DNA of 63,690 nucleotides from a virus, in IMG/VR virus record IMGVR_UViG_3300021963_000126, positions 1-63,690 of that record, one strand, 5' to 3'. The stretch's first letter is position 1; each line of letters starts with the position of its first letter. The position numbers were made by a program, and so were the translations under genes. The notes beneath the pieces are model-generated. The model saw only the letters and a list, made by a program, of their open reading frames with translations, did not search any database and was not told where the DNA came from. Below, in pieces: positions 1 through 8,744 of the stretch.

Positions 1-3000
1 GAGGTGCGGCTTCGGGGCCGTCTCGCATTATTTTGGTAATAATATCAAAACTTCTTATTATACCCTCTGCGGCAAACCCACCACCTTGATAATATGTGTT
101 AATACGTTGTTTAGTTCCGTTGCCTGAGGTTGGTGTATAGGTAAGATTTCTTACTACAGTTAGAGCAACTTCTTTTGCATGTTCTACTGATGCAACTGTC
201 TGTGGAATTTGACCTTCAATATAACTTCTAGCACCTTTCCAGTACGTTACACCTGCTTCAATTGATTTAGTAGTACCTCCTAGAATTAAATCTTGAGATA
301 CTGCATCAATGATTAGTCCTGCATCTCTGCTACATTTTTCTCTATTATATTTGAAAGCATAAAATTGATTTACGTAGGCAACTGTTTCAGCTTGAATAAA
401 TTCACGATTAGCTGACAAAATAAATCCTGCATTAATTTTATTAGTAGATGTTGATCGAGTAACATTAATAGGTGTTTTTGCACCAGCAACGCTTGGTCCA
501 TTTTCTATAATATTTGTAATTATATCGACTTTACCAACGGCTGTAGCAATAGTAGAAGTATCATTTGTATTCATGTCAAATACTTGTAATACATCGCTCT
601 GATATCTCTCTACTGGTACTCCCCTAATAATATTAGGTACAATACTTCTTATACGATTAAAGGCTGCAATAGTACCAGTAGTTTGACCATATATTGCGCT
701 ACTACTTGCACTATAGCCGTAATAATAAACACCTGATTGAATAGATTGACGATTGCCACCGTATAATAAGTCAAACGACACGCTGTCTACAATGTATCCG
801 ATATCTCTAAAACAAAGTTCTTGATCGTAAGTATACCCCGGATCGTTATTAGCTTTCCAATATTCTACCCAGCGAACAACTTCTTGCTGAATGTATGTTC
901 TATTAGCCTGTAATAGATTAAATGCGTCTAGATCATCATTTTTAAATGATGGTTCTAATCTGTTAGGTATAATTTTATCAGTTACGCCAACAATACCGTT
1001 TGTAATTATATCAATAATAGTGTCAAATTTTTCATAGATGGCAGCAACTTGACTTTGTGTTGCCATTGGCATGTTTACAATCTGTGTACCTGTTGAGAAT
1101 CTAGGAACAGATGTATTAAGCATTACAACTTTGCCTGCTATCTCTTTTGCAAAAGAAATAGCCGCTGTGGTTGTGCTTACTTGACCAGCAATCTGTCCAG
1201 TGTATACATTGTTCTGATTCCAATATTGCAAACCACTAAATGTACTTTGACTGGTTGAGTCAAACATTAAATCTTGTACAATTGCGTCAACAATTAGCCC
1301 AGAATCTCTAAAACATTTTTCTTCGTTGTAAGCATATTGTCTAAAATACTTTTGATTAATTCTAGAAACAACTTCTTCTTTAATAAATTCTTTGTTTGCC
1401 TGTAAGATATCCCAGGCTCTAAAAGTAAGAGGATTAGTTGAAGCAGTAAGAGGTACTGGACGTTTTGCAGGAGCTGCCGCTGGACCGTTAGTAATAATAT
1501 TAATGATATTGTTAATATAACTAGTCAATGCTGTAGCTTCTGTAGCAGATGCGGCAGGTAACGATGTGTCTTGTGCAACAATAGTTTGTGTTCTTACTAC
1601 AGGGATATTTTGTATAATATTACTTACAATATTTGTTAGTGTACTGTAAGCATCTAACGTTTGCGGAATTTCGTTTTTAATTGCACTGTCGCTTCCGTTA
1701 AAGTCGTAATAGTATACACCACTTTGAATAGCCATTCTATTGCCGCCGTGTAACAAATCAAAACATACTGAATCAATCATGAATCCAACGTCACGTTCGC
1801 ATTTTGCTGTATCGTAAGCAAATCCTGTTGTTTTATTTTGTTCAACGAATGCAATAGCTTCTGTTTGAATGTAAGATCTATTTGCAACAAGTAAATTATA
1901 TGCATTCCATACGCTTACCCTAGAACTAGTTGTGGCACTATTTGGTATAACTCTATCAGTAACTCCAGTTGTTCCATTGATAATAATGTCAAGAATTGTA
2001 GTAAATTCTGATTTAATAAAATCAGCTTCTACATACGATCCAGGGTGTGTTGTTCGAGCTGTTTGAGTTGCCACTCCTTGGTAACGGACACCTGTTGTAA
2101 CATTTTGTACAATTTCCTGTGCCAACAAACTTACATATTTGATAGCATTTGTTGTTGTACTCAGCTCGTTAGCAATTTCTCCAGTATAACTAGATTGATT
2201 CCAATATTGCAAACCGGCAAATGTACTTTGAGACTTGTAAGTATTGTCGGGATATGTTAAATCAATTCCAATACTGTCAATAATAATTCCTAAATCTCTT
2301 TTACATTTTGCTGTAGAATAATTAATATTAGAATAATTATAGTCTGTCCATGCAGTTACTTCATTTTGAATAAACGACCTGTTGTCTTGTAATAACGTTT
2401 CTGCACTTATAGTTTGTTGGTCTGGGCCGGAACTTTTATAAATTGCCGGTGCAACTGCGGGGCCGTTAAGAATAATATTAGTAACTATATTAATATTTCT
2501 AGCAAACGCAGGGCCTGCAATAGCACCACCTTTTAGGTTGTAATTATAAACTTGAGGAATAGTAGCCGGACCATAAATTGTTGCAGAAGAATTAACTATA
2601 ACTCGTTGTGTAAGACTGTTTATATAATTAATTGCTTCAAGAGTTTGTCTTTCTTGTCCGGCAATAAGACTGATAACACCTTGATAGTATGCTAATCCGC
2701 TCTCAACAGATTTTTCATTGCCGCCAAATGTTGTGTCGTATGATATATTTTCTAAAATAATTCCTACGTCTCTATGACATTTTGCTCTACTGTATTTGAA
2801 ATCATACCAATAAGATGTTGAAGTCGAGTTTACAATTTGATACGTAATATAATTAATTACTTGGTCTTGAATAAAAGATTTGTTTGCTAAAATAAGTGTT
2901 CTAGCATCAAAAAATCCAAGATTTTGTGGGCCTGCATTGATACTATCACCTACTGAAATAGTTCCAGTAGTCATGCTTATAGTAAGAGATGTTGCGCCAG

Positions 3001-4183
3001 CTGGCCAAGAACCAATACCTACGCCGCTTGGAATCTGCACTGTTTGATTAGGAGCAAACATTGTACCATCTTTTAACCACGGACCTGATTGATTAGTACA
3101 GTTCTGAATATACGGTGAATGGAATACATCAATCTTTTTTCCGTCAACTAATGGAGGGAATGCTGTTGCATATGCTCCTCTATTATAACCACTAGAATTT
3201 TCAATAGGTAATAGACCACTACGTCCGTTACTCATTTGTAGCTGGGCAATATAGCAACCAGACTGTACGTGAAATAAATCTTGTGTTTTATTTAGAGGTT
3301 CAATAAATGTAGTACGTAAGTCGCTTCCAATAATACTAGTGTTAGGTAACATTAATACTGGATTATTTTCGTAGAACCTACCTGGAGCAACCTTAATACT
3401 AGTGCCAGGTGCATACAGCGGACTCTTTGTTGCTCCACTTACTGTGCGACAAGCACGAGTTGGATCCATAGCAGAGCCATCGTTTGTATCACTACCATCC
3501 ATTGTTACATATAAAATATTTGTAACAATTGGTGCAGTTCCTAATGGTTTGTTAGGACTATTAACTCTTATTTGACCGTTAATTTCTAATAGGCCGCCTG
3601 CTGGATTAATTTCTATATTTCCAGAAGTACTGGTCAATGCGTTACTTACTAGAGTATCAACATAGGCTTTGGCCCAATTTGCATCTGGTCCGCCAAGGTT
3701 ATATCTTTTATCAATTGCAGGAATTATATCACTATCAACTTCGGCAAGTACACGAAGTTTATCAGTAGGAACGTTACCTAATTCAATGTTTCCATCTGCT
3801 GAAATGTTTCCAGTTGCATGTAAGCTACCGTAGACTGTTGTATCTGCAAATAAATTAATATCATCGCCGCCTACTGGGGCAATATTTACTGGACCTGTTA
3901 CACTAGAAATAGTGTTTGTTGAGATAAAGATCTTACCAATAGTACCAACACCGGTACCACTATCATTATTGGTTTGAACAATGCGTAAAACATCCCCGTT
4001 GATTGTTCCTTTAACATCTAAAGGAAATAATGGTGTATCTTTTCTTATACCTACACGGGTATTTGTAACATCAAGATATAAAACTGGTTCTTCAGTACTA
4101 TTGATATTATAAAATGCTAATGGGACATTATCACGGAATAAGTTCCTTGCCAATAACGGACCTGATATGCGACCTACAGCCAT
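1..4183 (-). CDS. Giant fibre-like virion protein with tandem repeats (3' end outside window)
   Basis: Probable tail or baseplate-attached structural protein; 1,394 residues are visible and the frame stays open to the window edge. The ATG is preceded by GAGGAG at 5 nt. The N-terminal part has a fibre-type segment (PLDVKGTINGDVLRI). About residues 225-300 contain YVTMDGSDTNDGS and GRFYENNPVLML, a pattern typical of the right-handed beta-helix segment in structural proteins of T4-like marine phages. From about residue 428 to the edge the protein is built from six repeats of about 163 residues, each with a K/L-C-x-R-D-x-G core. A perfect late promoter lies 85 nt upstream, so it is a late gene. 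I infer a host-contact or whisker role; no enzyme motif is seen. It is the last visible gene of the minus-strand structural cluster. Confidence 0.8.
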   Translation of the reverse strand, partial: MAVGRISGPLLARNLFRDNVPLAFYNINSTEEPVLYLDVTNTRVGIRKDTPLFPLDVKGTINGDVLRIVQTNNDSGTGVGTIGKIFISTNTISSVTGPVNIAPVGGDDINLFADTTVYGSLHATGNISADGNIELGNVPTDKLRVLAEVDSDIIPAIDKRYNLGGPDANWAKAYVDTLVSNALTSTSGNIEINPAGGLLEINGQIRVNSPNKPLGTAPIVTNILYVTMDGSDTNDGSAMDPTRACRTVSGATKSPLYAPGTSIKVAPGRFYENNPVLMLPNTSIIGSDLRTTFIEPLNKTQDLFHVQSGCYIAQLQMSNGRSGLLPIENSSGYNRGAYATAFPPLVDGKKIDVFHSPYIQNCTNQSGPWLKDGTMFAPNQTVQIPSGVGIGSWPAGATSLTISMTTGTISVGDSINAGPQNLGFFDARTLILANKSFIQDQVINYITYQIVNSTSTSYWYDFKYSRAKCHRDVGIILENISYDTTFGGNEKSVESGLAYYQGVISLIAGQERQTLEAINYINSLTQRVIVNSSATIYGPATIPQVYNYNLKGGAIAGPAFARNINIVTNIILNGPAVAPAIYKSSGPDQQTISAETLLQDNRSFIQNEVTAWTDYNYSNINYSTAKCKRDLGIIIDSIGIDLTYPDNTYKSQSTFAGLQYWNQSSYTGEIANELSTTTNAIKYVSLLAQEIVQNVTTGVRYQGVATQTARTTHPGSYVEADFIKSEFTTILDIIINGTTGVTDRVIPNSATTSSRVSVWNAYNLLVANRSYIQTEAIAFVEQNKTTGFAYDTAKCERDVGFMIDSVCFDLLHGGNRMAIQSGVYYYDFNGSDSAIKNEIPQTLDAYSTLTNIVSNIIQNIPVVRTQTIVAQDTSLPAASATEATALTSYINNIINIITNGPAAAPAKRPVPLTASTNPLTFRAWDILQANKEFIKEEVVSRINQKYFRQYAYNEEKCFRDSGLIVDAIVQDLMFDSTSQSTFSGLQYWNQNNVYTGQIAGQVSTTTAAISFAKEIAGKVVMLNTSVPRFSTGTQIVNMPMATQSQVAAIYEKFDTIIDIITNGIVGVTDKIIPNRLEPSFKNDDLDAFNLLQANRTYIQQEVVRWVEYWKANNDPGYTYDQELCFRDIGYIVDSVSFDLLYGGNRQSIQSGVYYYGYSASSSAIYGQTTGTIAAFNRIRSIVPNIIRGVPVERYQSDVLQVFDMNTNDTSTIATAVGKVDIITNIIENGPSVAGAKTPINVTRSTSTNKINAGFILSANREFIQAETVAYVNQFYAFKYNREKCSRDAGLIIDAVSQDLILGGTTKSIEAGVTYWKGARSYIEGQIPQTVASVEHAKEVALTVVRNLTYTPTSGNGTKQRINTYYQGGGFAAEGIIRSFDIITKIMRDGPEAAP
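290..2900 (-). repeat. Six tandem ~163-codon repeats arranged as alternating A/B units
   Basis: The codons for the RD pair of the KCxRD core lie at 2768, 2294, 1790, 1304, 803 and 323. Spacings are 474, 504, 486, 501 and 480 nt, alternately short and long, so like units are 978-990 nt apart. Units 2 and 4 share a GLQYWNQ motif; units 1, 3 and 5 share GGN followed by S-G-x-x-Y-Y. The basic repeat unit is therefore a pair of about 328 residues. All units are in frame and diverged at DNA level. More units may lie beyond the window edge. Confidence 0.85.
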
Positions 4184-4198
4184 TTGTGCTCCTCAACA

Positions 4199-4213
4199 AG
4201 GGTATTTCACCCT
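4199..4213 (-). other. Leader hairpin just upstream of the ribosome binding site
   Basis: AGGGT and ACCCT arms flank a GAAAT loop in the mRNA leader of the giant repeat protein. The hairpin ends 4 nt before the GAGGAG ribosome binding site. It could help hold the site open or protect the 5' end. The stem is only 5 bp, so the functional claim is weak. Confidence 0.4.
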
Positions 4214-4274
4214 AGAACCACCTTACATTGCGGGTTTACCACAGTTATTTCTGCCAATCATTAGGCATCGAACT

Positions 4275-4282
4275 TATTTATA
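4275..4282 (-). promoter_or_regulatory. T4-type late promoter (perfect TATAAATA)
   Basis: The minus strand reads TATAAATA, identical to the T4 late promoter consensus recognised by gp55 with RNA polymerase and the sliding clamp. It lies just after the stop codon of the preceding 175-residue gene. The predicted start at 4269 gives an 85-nt leader for the giant fibre-like gene. Confidence 0.8.
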
Positions 4283-4303
4283 CCAAAGTAAATTTTATGC
4301 GGA

Positions 4304-4831
4304 TTAAGGAGTCGGGAACGGAGGGAAATAACCGTCAAATCCTAACAGGGCAGTTACACGCTTATTTGGTGGTGCGCTTGAAAATACAATTGAAACTGTT
4401 CCCCCAGTGCCTTGCACTAGAGTATAATTAAGAACAGGTATTTGATAAACGTTTTCAACAAAGACTAAAATATTTTGAGGATCACTGAAATTAGTATACT
4501 GATCACCGGTAGAATAGTTCAATGGTCCGAAGACAGTTTTTGTGTAATCTCCATCTCCTAAATTTTGCACAGTAATAGGAGCAGGTCTTACAGTTCTTAT
4601 CTTTTCCCATCCCCTACCAGGGCTAGTTCCGTTATATACTTCATATTCATTAATATCACTATTATAACGAATAGTACCATTTTCATTTATTATTGGTCGT
4701 GACCCGTCACCGCCGACTGGCAAAGTAAGTCCTACATTTGTATCAGTAACAATCCTATCGTCCGCTAGAACTGCCCAGCGATTGCTCATTACATTATTAT
4801 TATCTAGTGGTAATCTTTTAATGAATTTCAT
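4304..4831 (-). CDS. Virion structural protein, fibre-like (unknown role)
   Basis: A 175-residue protein rich in beta-forming residues, ending in a proline-rich PPFPTP tail. The middle region (NENGTIRYNSDINEYEVYNG followed by GWEKIR) resembles the short peptide-display module found in many phage fibre proteins, where a line of the type 'G-T-I-R-Y-N..E-Y-E-x-Y-N-G..W' recurs. It starts 1 nt after the stop of the 109-residue gene, so the two are probably translationally coupled. No catalytic motif is visible. Position among late structural genes supports a virion role; exact location is unknown. Confidence 0.65.
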   Translation of the reverse strand: MKFIKRLPLDNNNVMSNRWAVLADDRIVTDTNVGLTLPVGGDGSRPIINENGTIRYNSDINEYEVYNGTSPGRGWEKIRTVRPAPITVQNLGDGDYTKTVFGPLNYSTGDQYTNFSDPQNILVFVENVYQIPVLNYTLVQGTGGTVSIVFSSAPPNKRVTALLGFDGYFPPFPTP

Positions 4832-4832
4832 A

Positions 4833-5162
4833 TTAAATTTGTACCGAACTTACCGTTGCACACACTATATCGCCGACTGCTAGTGGATCTACTTTAGCAA
4901 ATATTTTATCACCGCCGCCTAAAATTAATTTTTCAGAATCCATTACAAACGTTTCGCCTGCTGGAATTTTTACAGATTTAAGAATTTGTGTAGCTTGAGA
5001 TGGAACACCACCGTTAGGTACTGCAAACAAATTAAGTTCAGCATCAGCAAGTTCATCTGTATTACAGAATATTATTGTTGTAATTGCATATTCTGTACCG
5101 GTGTTAGCTATAAAAATAGGAGTAGTTGCGGCAGAACTTAAAAGTGTTGTTGAAATAGCCAT
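4833..5162 (-). CDS. Small conserved virion-associated protein
   Basis: A 109-residue, Ala/Thr/Ile-rich protein with an all-beta look. It has no signal peptide, membrane segment or catalytic motif. The pattern (IANTGTEYAITTIIFCN near residue 20, then IPAGETFVMDSEKLILGGGD near residue 68) resembles small beta-sandwich proteins in cyanophage structural clusters that are annotated only as hypothetical or structural. It sits between the 340-residue and 175-residue genes with very tight spacing, so it is part of the same late unit. Function is unknown. Confidence 0.6.
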   Translation of the reverse strand: MAISTTLLSSAATTPIFIANTGTEYAITTIIFCNTDELADAELNLFAVPNGGVPSQATQILKSVKIPAGETFVMDSEKLILGGGDKIFAKVDPLAVGDIVCATVSSVQI

Positions 5163-5173
5163 TTGTTAAAACC

Positions 5174-6196
5174 TTAAAAAATTATTCCGTAAATTATTGC
5201 ACGTTTTCTGCTTACTAATTCGTCGGCTTGTTCTGTATTTACAAAATATAATCCAGTTCCGCCACCACCTATAGTTGCCGTAGAATAAACTTGCGTCTTT
5301 CCTTGAACTGCATCTCCCGGAGTGCTGTTTGTCAAACTTAATACAGAATTAACTATAAACGTACCTGTAGAATTTGGAGTTACAGAAATATTAACACTTC
5401 CGCTGTATTGATTAGTTCTTATTTCAGTGTCGTTAAGTGTAAGTCCGTTGAAAATAGCCTCTTGGCCTTCTAATTGTAAAACTACATTGGTAGTAGTTCC
5501 TAAAGATACAACAACTTTATCAGACACATTATAGTAGGGATCTGAAGGAACAACAACGTTTGACCTTAATTCAATTTGAGTTTCGCCTACTTTTAATTTT
5601 CTTGCTAATTCATTTCCGTTAAAAAATCTATCATCGACATATTTTTTATTTGGAATATCATCATCGTCTAATACATGTTGTTCGTAATCCGTTGTTCCCT
5701 TTACATTAATAACTGCTAAAGGATTGTCTTGACCAAATATATTAAAAGAATTAGAATTTGCACCAACTCGAATTGCGGCCATTCTAACAGCGGTTGGCGA
5801 TCGTTCTAAATTTCCACTACCAACTGCGGCTTCCCATATTCCTCTAAAAGATGTATTGTTATCATAGCTCCAATACACTGTGTCGTCGTACAACAATGTT
5901 GCCGCATTGGTAAGTGTAGAAATTGATCCTCTAGAAACTGCGATACCAGCTGTTCCTAGTGTCACATACTCGTTTGTTTCTCCGCTATTAAGAATTAAGA
6001 TATTATCAAGAATATTAGTATTAGTGCTATTAATATAGGTGGTTGAACCAATGACGTTGAGATCGCCATAAATTGTAACAGTTCCGGTATTGGCGGCACG
6101 CAAGGTAGATGTAGTTGTCACATCAATAACAACTCCACCTGACCTTGCAACTATTTGATAATCGCCGGGTACGCGGACAACACTAGTAGTTCCCAT
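5174..6196 (-). CDS. Fibre-like virion structural protein
   Basis: A 340-residue beta-rich protein. The N-terminal 80 residues are Thr/Val repeats (VTTTSTLRAANTGTVTIYGD, then INSTNTNILDNILILNSGE), a layout seen in trimeric fibre shafts. A central LDDDDIPNKKYVDDRF segment (about residues 177-192) matches the short linker common in tail-fibre proteins just before a C-terminal beta region. It has its own late promoter, with AAGGA placed close to the 5' end of the predicted short leader. The partner genes downstream are nearly contiguous. I infer a tail or head fibre subunit; the receptor is unknown. Confidence 0.65.
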   Translation of the reverse strand: MGTTSVVRVPGDYQIVARSGGVVIDVTTTSTLRAANTGTVTIYGDLNVIGSTTYINSTNTNILDNILILNSGETNEYVTLGTAGIAVSRGSISTLTNAATLLYDDTVYWSYDNNTSFRGIWEAAVGSGNLERSPTAVRMAAIRVGANSNSFNIFGQDNPLAVINVKGTTDYEQHVLDDDDIPNKKYVDDRFFNGNELARKLKVGETQIELRSNVVVPSDPYYNVSDKVVVSLGTTTNVVLQLEGQEAIFNGLTLNDTEIRTNQYSGSVNISVTPNSTGTFIVNSVLSLTNSTPGDAVQGKTQVYSTATIGGGGTGLYFVNTEQADELVSRKRAIIYGIIF

Positions 6197-6211
6197 ATTC
6201 TTCCTTTTTAA

Positions 6212-6219
6212 TATTTATC
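6212..6219 (-). promoter_or_regulatory. Late promoter (GATAAATA)
   Basis: The minus strand reads GATAAATA, 7 of 8 with the T4 late consensus. By the T4 rule (last A at -6) transcription starts at 6206, giving a leader of about 10 nt that begins next to AAGGA, the ribosome binding site of the 340-residue gene. Confidence 0.65.
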
Positions 6220-6221
6220 GA

Positions 6222-7301
6222 TTATTGTAGTATTGCAGATCCAGTATTACTAAACCGGTATCCGTCCCACGCCCAAAATGTTTGTGTAGATCTAACAGCA
6301 TAAGCAGACCCCATAGAATAAGATGCATTGGGATTAAATCGAACATCCAGAGGTAGTTGGTCAGGAGTATCGACCACTCCTAACAATTTTGTTATTGTAA
6401 TAATTTGGACTCCAGGCCAGAATGTAGATGTAGTTGCTGTAGCAGACGAGTCATTTATAACAGTATTTGTTGCAGTATTAACTTGTGTACTTGTATTAAC
6501 AAAAATAGTAAAAATTCCTGTTGATCCAAGATACTGCCCAATATCTCCCGGGTCAATTGGGTCTCTAGGACCAAAACCAGTGTCTCCACCATCTCCCCAT
6601 TGTGGGTCTCCGACAGCACCACCTGCGCCCCCTTGCGGCGGGCCTGGGTCTGGATCTAACCCTTCGCCCGGATCTTTGCCCTTGTTGCCTGACAGTGGGA
6701 GGGTATCGATCAACCGAATTGCAACATATTCAACCATCGGTGTAGTTGAGTGCGGGATTGTGTTATTGCTTTTAAATCTTAATCCTATTCCAAAAGACGG
6801 ATCAGATATACATGCTTTAAACCAACTTAAATTTGCAGTAGACGTATTAAGATCTTGGATTGTTATTCCCCAGTAAGGATTTTCATCAGATATACTTGTA
6901 ATTTGACCTATACGTTTGATAGAATCTATATTGTCGCTGGCCCTGTTTAACCCTATCCAATTATTATTCCATCTTAATTGAATAGTATCTTCCATTACTC
7001 GACCGCCGGTATTCATTACTAGTTTAACTTCTATACCGTATAATTTTTCTGGAATGTTAAAATTAAATCCAGTACAATACAAATAATTTGTTTTGTTTAA
7101 TCTTGGCCCAGTAGACGAATTTACTACATGTGCCACTGGCGACATAGTTTTAACATGTCCTTTATCGTATGATTTAATAAGCCAAAAATTTCCTGTATTA
7201 TCCCATGGGATGTGTGACGGATCTTCAGCTACTTGAGTAACTTCTGTAGGAAGGCACCATCCTGTGCCATTAAATTCGTATCCAGATATATCTATACGCA
7301 T
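6222..7301 (-). CDS. Virion structural protein with Pro/Gly linker
   Basis: A 359-residue protein with three visible parts. Residues 1-205 have a lectin-like or jelly-roll look with scattered Trp and Tyr. Residues about 208-255 form a Gly/Pro/Asp-rich linker (PGEGLDPDPGPPQGGAGG). A C-terminal part has Thr/Asn-rich sequence, then VRFNPNASYSMGSAYAVRSTQTFWAWDGYRF, split here as a W-A-W-D-G-Y type display motif. The flexible linker joining two folded parts is typical of phage appendage proteins. It lies 7 nt downstream of the 265-residue gene. Only a weak GGT-type ribosome binding site precedes the ATG, so coupling to the upstream gene is likely. Confidence 0.6.
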   Translation of the reverse strand: MRIDISGYEFNGTGWCLPTEVTQVAEDPSHIPWDNTGNFWLIKSYDKGHVKTMSPVAHVVNSSTGPRLNKTNYLYCTGFNFNIPEKLYGIEVKLVMNTGGRVMEDTIQLRWNNNWIGLNRASDNIDSIKRIGQITSISDENPYWGITIQDLNTSTANLSWFKACISDPSFGIGLRFKSNNTIPHSTTPMVEYVAIRLIDTLPLSGNKGKDPGEGLDPDPGPPQGGAGGAVGDPQWGDGGDTGFGPRDPIDPGDIGQYLGSTGIFTIFVNTSTQVNTATNTVINDSSATATTSTFWPGVQIITITKLLGVVDTPDQLPLDVRFNPNASYSMGSAYAVRSTQTFWAWDGYRFSNTGSAILQ

Positions 7302-7308
7302 TATTTTT

Positions 7309-8106
7309 TTACCAATTTAATAATTTAACAACAGTAGTTGTTAGACTAGTGTCTGTTCCGTTAGCATCTACAAAAGTCCATTTAGCTCTGTCATTTGTGT
7401 TGTAGACAAACGGGCCTTGACCGTAAAATTGTTTTCTATGAAGTGTAACATTGTGTGCTTGAATTTTTGTAACCCAGTAGACATTTTTATTTGAATCTTC
7501 TGCAAAGATAGAACACGTTCCTGTTGTTATTGTTCCCGTTGTAAGAACACACACGCCTTTGCTTATTTTTGTTTTTAAGTAAAATTTCTTATCACTTATC
7601 TGTTTAACTATATCAGCAGGATACGAAATATTGGTTATAGGTTGACCAGATATTAATGGTTCAGGCGGAATAGCATATACTCCTATTGTGTTTGGAGTAA
7701 TATTTCTTAATTGAGCTTGAAATACTGCACGTTGTTGAACTGGTTGATTTACATAATCCCAAGCTAGGCTTATTGTAGGTGGTTGAATATATCCCGATCC
7801 TTTATCAAACCAATATATTGAGTTAGGAATAACTCCCCCAGTAGTCACACTAATACCTAGTTGCCCGTACGCTTGTACTCCCCCAGGTAATTCTGGAGAA
7901 GATGCATACCAATAAGTTGCTAACGGACTACTTAATGTTTGACCTGTTTGTATTTGCCATGCTGGGTACCAATCCATGTATCCTGAACCGGTATTTAAAA
8001 TTTTAATATCCCATACTCCTTCACCACCTATAAAATTGTCAGCGGCAGTATTGTGAACATTAATTGTGTCATTGCCGAACAGGCGGCGATTTAAAGGTTT
8101 GGCCAT
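7309..8106 (-). CDS. Virion structural protein (leaderless late gene)
   Basis: A 265-residue beta-rich protein with many aromatic residues and no catalytic motif. Its C-terminal third (LTTGTITTGTCSIFAED, then VYWVTKIQ) looks weakly related to the C-terminal half of the 165-residue protein encoded just upstream (TALTTGQMAIKAI, then VFWASRITNKYVW), so the two may be paralogues. There is no Shine-Dalgarno sequence before the ATG. A late promoter ends 5 nt before it, placing the predicted start site on the A of the ATG. A terminator separates it from the upstream gene. Exact virion location is unknown. Confidence 0.65.
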   Translation of the reverse strand: MAKPLNRRLFGNDTINVHNTAADNFIGGEGVWDIKILNTGSGYMDWYPAWQIQTGQTLSSPLATYWYASSPELPGGVQAYGQLGISVTTGGVIPNSIYWFDKGSGYIQPPTISLAWDYVNQPVQQRAVFQAQLRNITPNTIGVYAIPPEPLISGQPITNISYPADIVKQISDKKFYLKTKISKGVCVLTTGTITTGTCSIFAEDSNKNVYWVTKIQAHNVTLHRKQFYGQGPFVYNTNDRAKWTFVDANGTDTSLTTTVVKLLNW

Positions 8107-8111
8107 ATCAA

Positions 8112-8119
8112 TATTTATT
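8112..8119 (-). promoter_or_regulatory. Late promoter placed for a leaderless mRNA (AATAAATA)
   Basis: The minus strand reads AATAAATA, then five bases, then ATG. With the T4 rule the start site is 8106, exactly the A of the start codon of the 265-residue gene. No ribosome binding site is present in the five intervening bases. Confidence 0.65.
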
Positions 8120-8121
8120 CA

Positions 8122-8146
8122 ATAAAAAACGCCCTTGCGGGCGTTT
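8122..8146 (-). terminator. Intrinsic terminator after the 165-residue gene
   Basis: On the minus strand AAACGCCC and GGGCGTTT form an 8-bp stem with a GCAA tetraloop, followed by TTTTATT. It lies between the 165-residue gene and the next late promoter, so it closes a one-gene transcription unit. Confidence 0.85.
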
Positions 8147-8165
8147 CTTATCTAGGTTAAATTAA

Positions 8166-8663
8166 TTAAACACCTTGAACTACTGCATAAGTTAGAGTAG
8201 CATTTGCAGTGTCAACCGCAGTTATAGTACCACTACTTACTGTTGCATAACGATAACGGTTATCGCCGTTCCAAACATATTTGTTAGTAATTCTACTGGC
8301 CCAAAAAACAACACCAGTATTACTAATAGCCTTAATTGCCATTTGACCGGTAGTAAGTGCTGTCGTTGCAGTTACGGCTGTAAGAGTGGCCCTTGTAACT
8401 GTAGAAGTGCTAGGACTCTTTATTACAAATTGTTTTCGACCTTTTTGTGAATCGATATAACCGTCGGAATATGCAACACCGTCGGAATCTTTATACCATA
8501 CTTTGATAGTTAACGTATTAACTACATCTGGATTACCACCAACACCACCGAAGTAAACTGTTTCGTTAGTTGTTGTAGTAATTGGAACATCTATTTGCTC
8601 TGGGGTAATTGACACATCAATTTGTGGTGAACTACCTTTTGCGATTTTCATACCTTTTGCCAT
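8166..8663 (-). CDS. Probable high-copy virion protein in a one-gene unit after gp23
   Basis: A 165-residue Thr/Val-rich protein with a basic N-terminus (MAKGMKIAKG) and an Ig-like or beta-sandwich composition (DVSITPEQIDVPITTTTNE). No membrane or catalytic motif is seen. It has a strong ribosome binding site (AAGGAG), its own late promoter, a hairpin-protected leader and its own terminator, and it directly follows the major capsid gene. That set-up is usual for abundant virion proteins, so a capsid decoration protein or a tail-tube-like subunit is possible. Neither is proven by sequence motifs. The C-terminal half resembles part of the 265-residue protein encoded next. Confidence 0.6.
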   Translation of the reverse strand: MAKGMKIAKGSSPQIDVSITPEQIDVPITTTTNETVYFGGVGGNPDVVNTLTIKVWYKDSDGVAYSDGYIDSQKGRKQFVIKSPSTSTVTRATLTAVTATTALTTGQMAIKAISNTGVVFWASRITNKYVWNGDNRYRYATVSSGTITAVDTANATLTYAVVQGV

Positions 8664-8699
8664 TTTATTTCTCCTTGATTAGCGTTCTGGGCCTACGCG

Positions 8700-8727
8700 G
8701 TGGCGACCGCTATAAGTTCATTTGAAC
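8700..8727 (-). other. 5'-terminal stem-loops of a late mRNA leader
   Basis: Transcription from the adjacent late promoter is predicted to start at 8727. The RNA would then begin exactly with GTTC-AAAT-GAAC, a hairpin at its very 5' end, followed by a second stem GCGGT-CGCC-ACCGC. The leader runs about 64 nt to the ATG of the 165-residue gene. Terminal stem-loops of this type are known to stabilise mRNAs in bacteria. Confidence 0.5.
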
Positions 8728-8732
8728 ATTGT

Positions 8733-8740
8733 TATTTATT
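8733..8740 (-). promoter_or_regulatory. Late promoter (AATAAATA)
   Basis: The minus strand reads AATAAATA, located just after the terminator that ends the gp23 unit. It drives the 165-residue gene independently of the capsid operon. Predicted start is 8727. Confidence 0.65.
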
Positions 8741-8744
8741 GTGT

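Noticed and set aside
6328-6876. A 182-codon plus-strand open frame opposite a structural gene
   Set aside because: It lies wholly within the minus-strand 359-residue gene, is Pro/Ser/Val-rich as expected of an antisense frame, and has no ribosome binding site.
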